A program made the translations under genes and the position numbers. DNA of 64,000 bases from Halichoerus grypus (Eukaryota; Chordata; Mammalia; Carnivora; Phocidae), in assembly GCF_964656455.1 (NCBI RefSeq), contig NC_135718.1, forward strand, positions 131,795,966 to 131,859,965, in the 5' to 3' direction. The number at the start of each line of letters is the position of its first letter. Position 1 is the first letter of the stretch. The notes under the pieces are model-generated. The model did not search any database, was not told the DNA's origin, and saw only the letters and a list, made by a program, of their open reading frames with translations. This document shows positions 22,730-32,058 of the stretch, piece by piece.

Positions 22730-23910
22730 AGGAGGAGGACTTGGGGGATTCTGACAGGCAGAGAAAACAGCAAGACAAACCACAAGAGGGCAGGGCAGCT
22801 GCCGGGAACGTGAAACAAATTCCGTGCAGCTGAAGGAGGGAGGCTGTCTTGTGGCCGGAGGTGGGTATGAATGAACTGCTGGCTGGGCACGGGTTGGGAA
22901 GGGCCTTAAAGGGCCTTGAGGACCCGCTCTGGAGTTTGGAACATCACTGCAGGCACTGGGGAGTTGTTGGAGGAAGGACAACAATCGTCATGGAAAGCTG
23001 TCAGACACAGGGGGTCTGGGTTTGAGATCAGATCCTACCGTTTACTTGCTCCGTGTCCTTGGGTAAATGAACCACTCTGAGCCTCAGTTTACTCATCTGC
23101 AAAATACCTCCTTGCACGGTTGTGCCGATCCAGTGAGATCGGGAAATGTATAAGAGCTTGGCAACTCTAATATAACTTCTTATTTCATGTTATTCTATTA
23201 GAGCGTGTGTGGTAAGAGGCAGAGACTACGTCTTATTCAGGCCTGAATCCGAACTCCTAGTCTGGTACTTGCCATGTAGAAGGTGCCTGGTAAATATTTC
23301 TGAAATGAAGGGCTGAAAGAATAAGCAACTAGAGTTGGACACATAGTAATGAGTATAGTATAGTAATAGTTATTCAATAATTATTAGTTGAAATTTGAAT
23401 AGAAGGTTTTATGATAGAACAACCCTGATCAGATCTTAGTATAGAAGGGTGACTTTGGCAACAAGGGGGCAGTGAGTTTGGAGAAGGCAGAGAAGGCAAC
23501 AAAGGAAACTACTAGAAGGCTTTGCAAAAATCTACCTGCATGGCATTCGTTGAGCTAGGAAGTACTAATGGTGAAGGAGCAGGTGGAGGGGGAGGCAGGG
23601 AATAGCAAGCTCAGTTTTGGACTAGTTGCCAGCGAGGCTGCAAAGGGGAGCGCTGGGTACTTGGTGAGCTGGGGCAGGTATCCATCTGGAGCTACCTGGG
23701 ACGGAGAGGACTCTGAGTTATGAGTCTGTGAGGTAGAGTTGATACCATTGGCAGACATCAGACTAAGCTCCTGGCGCGGGGAGGGGGCGTGGGCAGGACG
23801 AGAAGACAGTCAAGGGCTGGACCCTGGAAAATCCCAACGAGCTAAAGGAAAGACAGGGACATAGGCAGACTGGGAGAGCAGTCCCTGCCTAGTTTGTGAT
23901 GGCCTCTGAT
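22730..23910 (+). mobile_element. Ancient repeat fragments (family uncertain) interrupted by a MIR
   Basis: Phrases such as 'gggccttgaggacccgctctggagtttgg', 'caagctcagttttggactagttgccagcgagg', 'ggcaggtatccatctggagctacc' and 'gctggaccctggaaaatcccaacg' follow the order of an old dispersed mammalian repeat that I cannot name securely. A reverse MIR sits at 23000-23190. Confidence 0.45.
23000..23190 (-). mobile_element. MIR, reverse orientation
   Basis: 'gtgtccttgggtaaatgaaccactctgagcctcagtttactcatctgcaaaat' is textbook antisense MIR. Confidence 0.85.
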
Positions 23911-23974
23911 TGCAGGCCAGAAGGTATTACGGGAGCAATCACGGGGGTAAATAGCCTGTACTACTACGGAGTGT

Positions 23975-24185
23975 TCCAGAACGTGGTCCTGGAGTCAGAC
24001 CAGCTGGGTTGATTTGGCTCCTCCATTAACTTAGCATGTATGACTCTGTGCAAATTGCTTAACCTGCCTGAACCTCCTTTTTCTCTCTGTAAAATAGAGA
24101 TAATAGCTGTAACTTCCTCGTCAGTTTGTTGTGGGGATTAAATGAAATGATGCACACAAAGCTAGCAGTACAGGGCCTGCACATA
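23975..24185 (-). mobile_element. MIR, reverse orientation
   Basis: 'gtggtcctggagtcagaccagctgggttg...ttgcttaacctgcctgaacctcc...ttgtggggattaaatgaaatgatgcac' covers most of the MIR length in antisense. Confidence 0.85.
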
Positions 24186-26429
24186 CCCACTAAGAATAAT
24201 TTCAAACTCTGTTTCAGCAGGCGAGTAGCACCTCGCCCTGGTTTTCAGCCTCTGAATATGCTGTTAAGTCACAAGGCCCCACATCTGACCTCCGCCCTGA
24301 CACCCTTCAGCTGGACAGCTGAGGAATCCTGGAGTGCAAAGCTGCTCCAGATGCCGTATCAAGGTGGAGTTGGAGCTGGGCAAGAATAGCAGCTCCTGAC
24401 TCCCAGTCTTATGATACAGCTTTTCTGGAACACGTAGAACCACGCGGTGGATTAAACGAGGGGATCTGGGCACATGTCAGGATCACATCTGAGAAAGGAA
24501 GAAAGCTTAAAATAGTGTCTTTCATCATCTGAAACTTTGAGCCAGGAAAGTCACCCATTTCACCATTTCAGTGGGGCTTTCTGAACCCTGGCACGATGCC
24601 TTGGATTTAAGGCTCCGGAGGCTGCAGCCTAAGGTCTGGACACTTCTTCCTGGGCTCAGGGACAAGAACAGCCAGCCAGTCCCTATTCTTTGTGTGTTCA
24701 CTGCCAGAGGCTCAAAAGGCTATTGCCCAGGCTCCAGCATTCCCCTGCCCCTTCTGCCCCTCTCCCAGGTTCTCAGTGCTGATTATTCATAGGGAAGAGG
24801 TGCTGACGGGGTCATTAGACACTGAAAGGAATTCAGTCTTCCTCTCTTAGGTCCCGCCCTGGAGCTTCGGTCTGGATTTTTCCTCCTGGAGGCTGGCCAG
24901 CTTATTGTATTGTATTTGATCTTTGCAGATTTCTTCTAGTCCCTGGGTCCTCACCAACACAGTCTCTGTGTTGCTGACTACTTACTCGTGGCTCCCTTGC
25001 AGGCCTGGAGTCATTGACAGGTGGAGCAGGGTGGGGAAAGACACGAACTAGGAGGGAAGAGACTTGGAAAGCATGAGCTGTGATGGAACGTGTTACTTCC
25101 CTCACTTTCCTGTCTGTAAAATCGGTATAACAATCTGCTTTCAAGGTTCTGGAGCCGCCTAAGTAGTGAATGGTAAAAAGGCTTTCAGAAGCCCTATTCA
25201 GACACTAGTTTTTCATAATATTTGGAATGGCATGGAGCAGCACCCTAAAAGAACACAGTGTCACTTAGAACTTTTCCTAACTGGGTCTGGCAGCTGGCGT
25301 GTTGCTCAGAAGGAGAGATGCATGCTGACCCCTGGGGTACTTTGCCTTGGGGTTCAGAGAAGTTGTTAGCTGCTGTCTCTTAAGATTGCGCATTTTGAAT
25401 ATGTAGTTTGAATAGATAGCATTGCAGTTGCTTTGCAGAGGTCCCTGCATGACTCCAAGGACACAGTGTGGCCACAAAGAACCTGGGGCCTATTTTTTCT
25501 TAAGTATTGGATTCCTGTGGAGCCAGGAGGTTCCTTTTATAAAGCAAAATGTGTTTCTTTGCTGGCTGGACAAATCAGGTAGGCTGCTGATGGCCCGAGG
25601 ATCATGCAGAGAGAGCCCCCTCTCCGCAGCGTTCATCATTCGGCATTGGACTTGGAGGTACTGGCGAGGTTAATACCGGATTCCTTTGCCTGAACTGCTG
25701 TCTCTGGGGACACCCCCACCAAAAAAAAAAAACAGCCTCTAAAATACTCATTTGAAGAAAAGATTGTTCCAGACAAAGCGAGAGGTTCTTCAACCCTATA
25801 AAATGTGAGCTTTTCCCCCAGAAATTCCCCAGGTAGCTCACTCCAGCCCCCACCCGCAGCTGCTTGCTTGCACTTCATATCCCGCTGCTGGTGTGGACCG
25901 TTCTCCTGAGCCCAGGGTGGCCAGCCCGATAGGGTGGCAGCTCTCAGCTGTCTCGTGTTCGTACCTGCCAGGCGCTCACAGGCTTCTGGGAAAAAGACTG
26001 TGTGGGAGGATGGATCCAAATTGGGCTGCAGTTTGAAACCCTCCTGAGCACTGACAGATTTGGCTAAGGTGGGGGAAGGAGGGGGTTCCTCATAAAAATA
26101 ACAGGAGCTTAAAATGGAGTTGGCAGCTTGGTATCTGGGGGCTGAGTCTAGCCCTCTGGCCAGCTTGCGCTTCCCCAGGACTGGATTGTTTCAGACCTGC
26201 AGGGAAAGCCATGCAAACCTACCTGGAGAGAGTCCTGATAACCCCTCTTGACCACCCTCCGGGACACTCTGGGGACCACAGCCCATCAGACTCTGTGAGC
26301 ACAGTGCCCCCAGCATTGCCAGGCTCTGAAGGCTTGGTTTTCCTTTCCTGGGACTCCAGGCCCCGCTATACTGAAAGATGGCAGAGTGCGCACCAGAACA
26401 GTCCCATTTCTGTGGAAAGACTGTAGGTC

Positions 26430-26605
26430 CCAGTAGCTAAGAGCATGGGCCCTGGAGTTGCACAGGCCTGGGTCTGAGTCCCAGCACACATATCCTCCTT
26501 GTCTGACTCCGAGCCTCAGTTTCCTCATGCATAAAATGGGAATAATAATGTCTACCTCAAGGCCGCTGGGCAAGTTAAATGACCAGGCACAGGAGTTTTG
26601 CAAGC
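26430..26605 (-). mobile_element. MIR, reverse orientation
   Basis: 'gagcatgggccctggagttgcacaggcctgggtctgagtcc...ccgagcctcagtttcctcatgcataaaatgggaataataatg' is an antisense MIR. Confidence 0.85.
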
Positions 26606-26920
26606 AAGGGTACCTCTAACTGCTATTGCTGTGCAAACGTGGTCTGAAAAGTTATGGGAGTGTCGCCCTAATTGCTTGGAGGGCTAAACCCTAGTCAAGG
26701 AAGATGTTCCTTCATCCAGTCTGACCGGGACATGTACATGAGCCGTCTTTGATGGGAATGACAAGAACTGGCAAGACCCCCTCCTGGCCAGACTGTCAGG
26801 AAAACAGTACAAATCACCTGGGTGGTGTGTGCAGGCTCCTTTCGTATCCCGAGTCTTCCCTTGGGCCAAGTTCTGCGCGCGTGCGTGCAAGGGGAGGCTT
26901 GCGCTCCAGGTTGCCATCAC

Positions 26921-26941
26921 TTTGCATATGATTTGCATATG
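26921..26941 (+). promoter_or_regulatory. Doubled octamer-type motif upstream of RAPL
   Basis: TTTGCATATG is repeated directly with an 11-bp period. The second copy is preceded by A and so contains a perfect octamer ATTTGCAT (26931-26938); the first copy has one mismatch. It lies about 900 bp upstream of the RAPL ATG. Octamers are bound by POU factors such as OCT1/OCT2. RAPL is a lymphoid isoform, so a role is plausible, but this is inference. Confidence 0.35.
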
Positions 26942-27329
26942 CTTGTGGGGCCCCTGCAGTTTCTTCAGGCGTTTCCAAGTTAAAATATTGCTGCTTCTCC
27001 AGGCAGACCAGATATCGATTTTCTTCTTCTCCGGTTACTCCTCCAACCACTCTGATTGACCGGGCTCCTTGTGAATGGGGGATGTGGGAGTGGATGAGGA
27101 GGTGGATGGGGGGGAAGGGAGGAGAGACTCCGACGACCTTAGGGCACATTCTACTCGGTGAACATGAGCCATCATGGGTGATGAGAATGAGCTGTTTCCA
27201 GAGGGATGAAGAAAGGCCATAAGGAATTTTCTCCCTCGGGTGCGTCCTGGTCTGTGCCTTCCCCGCATCCCTAACCTGACCTCTGGTGCCCCAGGTCCAC
27301 CTGTCCCTGGGATCCAGGGCCACCCAGTG

Positions 27330-27844
27330 AGGCAGGGAGGCGCGGGCCAGGGGCGGGCGGGGGGAGGGGCGCCGCGACAGCCGAGCGGGGCTTTGGGGAA
27401 CCTTGCGAGAGGAAGTGGCTTCCGACTCCTCTGCGCGCAGGGCGAGGGGCAGGAAAGGCGCGGGCAGGCGGGGGAGGTGTCGAGATGGCGTTCGGCGCGC
27501 GGGGCGGAGGGGACCAGACCGCAGATGCCGAGTGAGCCGGCGAGCGCGGCGCGCGAGGCGGGCGCCCACGTCCCACCGCGGAGCTTGCAGCGCGGGCGGC
27601 GCGCGGGGAAGGGCACAGGTTACCCCGCCGCCCGAGCCGCTCGGGGCCCAGCCTGAGAGCCGAGGCGGCGGGCGCCGGCTGCGCCTGGCCGGGTGACCCC
27701 CTCCACCCCACCCCCCCAGCCCGCCGCGGGGCTGGGAGCTCGCGCCCGGCGGGGCCCGGGGCGCGGCCCGCCCCCCTCCGTCGGCCGCCGCGGGAGCCCG
27801 GCTGGTCACACACGCGCCCGCTGCGTCGCGGGGCCGCGGGCTAG
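27330..27844 (+). promoter_or_regulatory. RASSF5: CpG island, promoter and 5' UTR of the RAPL (NORE1B) transcript
   Basis: The densest CpG block in the window, with GGGGCGGG-type SP1-like boxes at about 27350-27370 and many CGCG clusters, and with no clear TATA box. It abuts the RAPL start codon and so must hold its transcription start and 5' UTR. Long open frames on both strands here are a GC-content effect. The exact start site cannot be read from sequence. Confidence 0.85.
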
Positions 27845-27964
27845 ATGACGGTGGACAGCAGCATGAGTAGTGGGTACTGCAGCCTGGAGGAGGAACTGGA
27901 GGACTGCTTCTTCACTGCCAAGACCACCTTCTTCAGAAATGTGCACAGCAAACATCCTTCCAAG
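27845..27964 (+). CDS. RASSF5: RASSF5 RAPL (NORE1B) isoform first coding exon
   Basis: Encodes 40 residues beginning MTVDSSMSSGYCSLEEELED, matching the isoform-specific N-terminus of RAPL. The exon ends SK at a codon boundary with donor AAG|GTAAAC and joins NVCKP of exon 3. With the shared exons the product is 265 residues. The start is secure because an in-frame TAG occupies the three bases just before the ATG (27842-27844). The first ATG has a poor context (T at -3, A at +4). A second in-frame ATG (Met7, 27863) has A at -3 and could be used by leaky scanning. RAPL lacks the C1 finger; it binds Rap1-GTP via RA and MST1 via SARAH, controlling integrin LFA-1 clustering in lymphocytes (family knowledge). 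Confidence 0.97.
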
Positions 27965-28001
27965 GTAAACATCATGATCCAATGCAAGAGCCTTTCACTG
28001 C

Positions 28002-28035
28002 GGGTCCGGGGGCGGGGGTGGGTGGGTGGGTGGGG
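28002..28035 (+). repeat. G-quadruplex-type G tracts just after the RAPL exon donor
   Basis: At least six G tracts of three or more separated by one to three bases, 38 nt into the intron. Sense-strand G runs would be present in the pre-mRNA. Confidence 0.6.
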
Positions 28036-29264
28036 AGGAAATCACCTCCGCGGTCCAGAAGGGAAACCTCCATCCTGGTCAACAGGCAAGGCCATGTGCT
28101 ACCAGAGCGGGTGGCCAGTTGCCCTGGGGACCCTCTTGAACTCCTCGGCTGAGCGGACCAAGGGTTGGATTCGGAGCCCTTCCGGGACCACCAGCAAACA
28201 CTCTTCTCTTTTTAATACTCTTTCCAGTATTTCCTGGCCTGGACCTTTTCAAAATGGCTCTCTATGACTTGGGGACAGCTCTTGGCACAGGGTCTGGTGA
28301 CATGCTCACCTGTGCCTGGGAGGGTGAAGGGGCAACTGCTCTGTGTCACTCCCCCGGCCTGAGCTTTGAAGCTCTGGGTGGAAAGTGGATGGCACCCAGT
28401 AGGATAAACATGCATAGGTTGAAACTTCCGTATTGTGAGTGGCCAGAAACCATCTTAAAACTTAGCGACTTTGCAGAAGTGCAGGGTGTTTTTAGAAGCA
28501 AACTAAACCTTCTCTAAGTCTTTGTCCTGCTACCATTTTAACTTACTGACTTGGTTGGGGTAACCTAAAGGGGGTTGTATGTGTTTCCTAATGGGGTTGT
28601 ATGTGGTTCCTACAGCAACTCTGGGCACCCTGCTTGCCTGAGTCCCCGGGCCACACCCTCCCAGTAGCTACAGATCATCCTTGGTGGGAGTGGTGGCAGA
28701 GCTGTTTATCTGTTCTGTTGTTTAGATGAGAGGGTTCCAAGCCAGGTCCTTGGAGAGGCTGCCTAACAGGGACTGGTCATAGAAGTGAGCTGTTAAGTTT
28801 CACAGGTGTGTGCGGCTCATCATTAATTTAGCAGTCCTACATGGGTAGATTAACCAAAAACTTCCCCAGACCTGACTCTGGGGCCTCCTTTGTGAATAAT
28901 TCATCTTGCCCGTAGGCCCTGCGTTTCCTGGGTTCTGACATCACGAAAATGTACTGGACCTTTTAATTGTGAGAAGACACCCAAGAACCAAAAGAAAGGT
29001 TTTGATATCAGTGTTTGAAGGAATCAACTAAAACGGGCCCCTGGAACCAGGACCTGCTACCTGGGGCACCCCCTCATGAGGCTGGGGAGCAGGGCCGGTT
29101 CTGGGGGGCTGGGGGCAGCAGTAGGTAGGGCTGTAGATAGGGCTCGTGCAGATCAGCATGGCTGCCGAGGGGAGGTGTCCTGCTGTCTCTTGGGGTTCTT
29201 GCTTTGTTGTGTGGACGGCCCCCCACCCCCCACCCCACAGGCACTCCAGCTGTCTGGGGTCTTT

Positions 29265-29452
29265 AGACTGGTGGTTCTCAACCTTAGCTGCACACTGGAA
29301 TTAGCTGGGGAGCTTTAGCAAATGTGGGTACCTGCCCACAAGTAGAGAGTCTGACTTAATTGGCTGGGGGTACAGCCTGGGCATCAGGATTTTGAAAAGC
29401 TCCCCGGGTAATTCTGATAGGCAGCTGAGGTAAAACCATTGCTCTAGAGAGT
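29265..29452 (+). mobile_element. hAT-Charlie MITE (MER5/MER20 group)
   Basis: Begins 'ctggtggttctcaaccttagctgcacactggaattagctgggg' and continues 'catcaggattttgaaaagctccccgggtaattctgatag', in consensus order. Confidence 0.8.
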
Positions 29453-30480
29453 TTTGCTGCTGCCTGGGGAGGAAATGGTTCCTGTTTTGAAAACCGAGTT
29501 TAGCTGCTGTGCTTACTGCCAGGCTGTGAGCCCTTGGTCCCAGAAGGTGGGCTTTTGGCAGAATGGGGAGGACGAAAGGGCACTGCAAAGCTGGGGTTTC
29601 TTTTACTTGGCAAATGAAAAAGGTAGCTGTGTCTGGTATTTCTTGGGAGAGATAGAAATATCTTGTAATAAAATATGCTGGGGTGGGGTTGGGGATGGTG
29701 GGTGACTTGTTCCTCGGCCCAGACAGCCTTCTGTCCTCCTCCCCACCTCCCAAAGCATCACTCCTGAAAATACTCCTTTGGTTTGGTGCCCACATCAGCT
29801 CTTTCTTTACTTTGTCTAGTTCTTGAATCCATTCCCTAACGTGAGGCCTCCGCCTGTCTCCCTACCTCATTTTGCCCCAGCACAGAAGCCCTCAGGGGGC
29901 AGGAATCCCTTCCAAGAAACTCATTTGTTGGACCCTGCACGGGGCGATAAGGATGAATGCTTCTGAAGGGAAAGGATGGTGGGCATGGCCCCTCTGAGCC
30001 TGGCCTCCGCCGAGCCCCTGGATGAGAAGATCTGGGCTGAAGGGCAGCGCTCCTCAGCCCAGACTTGCTTCCAGCGCCGCCCCATCTGGGCAGCAAGGTC
30101 TGGGGGTGAAGGGCTGTGTGCCCGCCCAGCTGGGGAGCTGGCGAAGCTTCATCCGAACGCTTCTGTCTTTTGTCCTTCGAAGTGTCGTTCCGCCTTTAAT
30201 CCCATCTTCAGCTCCGTCCTCTCCCTCACAGCCACTTGTGGAAGGGTGTTTCAAAGAAACCTTCTGCCCTATCACGATCCCATTCGGACCCCTAAGGATG
30301 ATGCTTTCTTCCTACCCGAAGACAGATCACCTCTGAGCTCCTAAGGGAATCCCTCTTTCCTGTCTCCAAGGAAAGGCATTTGTGTGTTTCCCCGGTCGCT
30401 GAGAGACTAGGGCCCCCATCCCAGCAACGTCAAGACGGCGGCTATAAATAGCCTTGTCAGAACAACCTGTATCTGCCGCC

Positions 30481-30522
30481 GGCCTGTGCCTGGCGGGGAC
30501 CGGCCTGTGCCTGGCGGGGACC
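30481..30522 (+). repeat. Perfect 21-bp tandem duplication
   Basis: GGCCTGTGCCTGGCGGGGACC occurs twice in tandem at 30481-30501 and 30502-30522. Confidence 0.9.
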
Positions 30523-31109
30523 GAGCTGCTCTTCCTGGTGCCACCACCTGGGAGCTGTCACTGGCCCCGCCTCCAAGGAGTCCCCCCTCCAGCCCCTTCG
30601 GTGGGAGGTTGGGGGGGTGAGACAGGCCTCCCCATTCACAGAAAGGCACCAGAAGGTGGGGAGACGGCAGCGGAGGAGGGGGACCGCGCCCTGGCCCTTG
30701 CAGAAAGTGGCAGCTGTATGGGGTGCTGTGGCTCACTGGAGGCGGCAGGGACACCAGGTCTGTCCAAGGTCACGCCGCAAGTTTAGGTTGGAGCCAGGGT
30801 TAGAACCTACACCGCTTGCCTCCCGACCCAGAGATTTTTATGCGTTAGTCCGATGAAAGGCAGCCTGTGGTGATTTCCAGGGCTGGTGACAGTGAAGCCA
30901 GGCCCTCTGGCCATCCCTGTCATCAGCTTCTTTATTCCTGTCTGGGGTCGGACCCTGGAAGGGGGGCCAACTTCTGCCCCGTCAGTTTCCCCCGTGCCCA
31001 CAGGTGGCGGCAGCTTGGGTTTTGACCTCTGAGCTCTCCTTGTGTCTCCAGGACCCCAGGACTCTGGAGCCACCCAGAGCATCGGGGTGGGCCCCCTGAG
31101 AACATGTGA

Positions 31110-31240
31110 TGCCTACTTCTTGCAGAATGTCAGAGCTGAAAGGGATCCGTTTGGTCTAGTGCCTCACTTTACAGATGGAGAAACTGAGGTCCAAAGAGGT
31201 GGGAAGGCTGCACCAGGCCACATGTGTGGTCAGGTGGAGC
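31110..31240 (+). mobile_element. Ancient SINE-like fragment
   Basis: 'gaatgtcagagctgaaagggatccg...cactttacagatggagaaactgaggtccaaagagg' has the order of an old dispersed mammalian SINE. Family uncertain. Confidence 0.45.
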
Positions 31241-31675
31241 CAAGACTAACACCCTTCTTGGACTTCTGTCACGTGCTCTTCTTGGTCCTCTTCACTCAGT
31301 GGGTGACCCCGGACCAACTATGGTCCTTGTCTTCTCAGAGCCTTCTACAGGATGGAAAGACCCAAACAACTTCAGGCTCCAGTCCATAAGGCACACCGGT
31401 CAAGGGGACATTGGCCCTTACATTTAACTAACAGGGAGTTCCCTGTCAGTTCCAAAATCTTACAACTTTAATCATTTAAAAGTTGTTTTTGGTGTCTATC
31501 CCAAAATCCCGCTTGCTGGATATTCTTCCTCGTGTGTGTTTTCTTTGTGGATACAGAGGATAGAAGGTGACTCTATTTCTGGTTAAATATCCTTCCGCAC
31601 ACGTGGAACACGCTCCCAGCCCCTCTCCAACTCCTGCCCTCAGGTTTTCTCTGGTCTGTGCTGACACCGTTGACT

Positions 31676-32058
31676 TTTTTTTTTTAATTTAATTTTATTA
31701 TGTTATGTTAATCACCATACATTACACCGTTAGTTTTTGACGTAGGGTTCCATGATTCATTGTTTGCATATAACACCCAGTGCTCCATTCAGTACGTGCC
31801 CTCTTTAATACCCATCACCGGGCTAACCCATCCCCCCACCCCCTCCCCTCTAGAACCCTCAGTTTGTTTCTCAGAGTCCATAGTCTCTCATAGTTCATCT
31901 CCCCCTCTGATTTCCCCCCCTTCATTTTTCCCTTCCTACTATCTTTTTTTTTTTTTTTTTAACATATAATGTATTATTTGTTTCAGAGGTACAGGTCTGT
32001 GATTCATCAGGGAGGGTATGTGCTATGGTGAGAGCTGTGAATTGTGTAAGACTGATGA
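31676..32058 (-). mobile_element. Carnivore L1 3' end with 5' inversion
   Basis: From the poly(T) at 31676 the text 'caccatacattacaccgttagtttttgacgtagggttccatgattcattg' and 'aacatataatgtattatttgtttcagaggtacag' is antisense carnivore L1 3' UTR, to about 32009. The next segment (about 32010-32058, 'gtgctatggtgagagctgtgaattgtgtaagactgatga') is the adjoining upstream L1 part but in sense orientation. Target duplications GACACC(G/A)TTGACT at 31663-31675 and 32059-32071 enclose the whole structure, so it is one insertion event. Confidence 0.88.

Larger units (their letters stand above)
15554..27329 (+). other. RASSF5: RASSF5 intron between C1 exon and RAPL promoter
   Basis: No exon recognised. Contents: an ancient MIR-like/L2-like repeat (16.1-16.7 kb), a hAT-Charlie MITE (17.1-17.3 kb), a CAN-SINE (19.2-19.4 kb), a (GT)n, a C20 run (20.6 kb), an L1 ORF2 fragment (21.1-21.7 kb), and an ancient repeat with MIRs (22.7-24.2 kb, 26.4-26.6 kb). 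24.3-26.4 kb shows nothing clear to me. An octamer pair lies at 26.92 kb. Confidence 0.8.

Noticed and set aside
26814..27813. A 331-codon reverse-strand open frame over the RAPL CpG island
   Set aside because: GC-rich, proline/arginine-rich low-complexity translation with no family similarity; typical of CpG islands.
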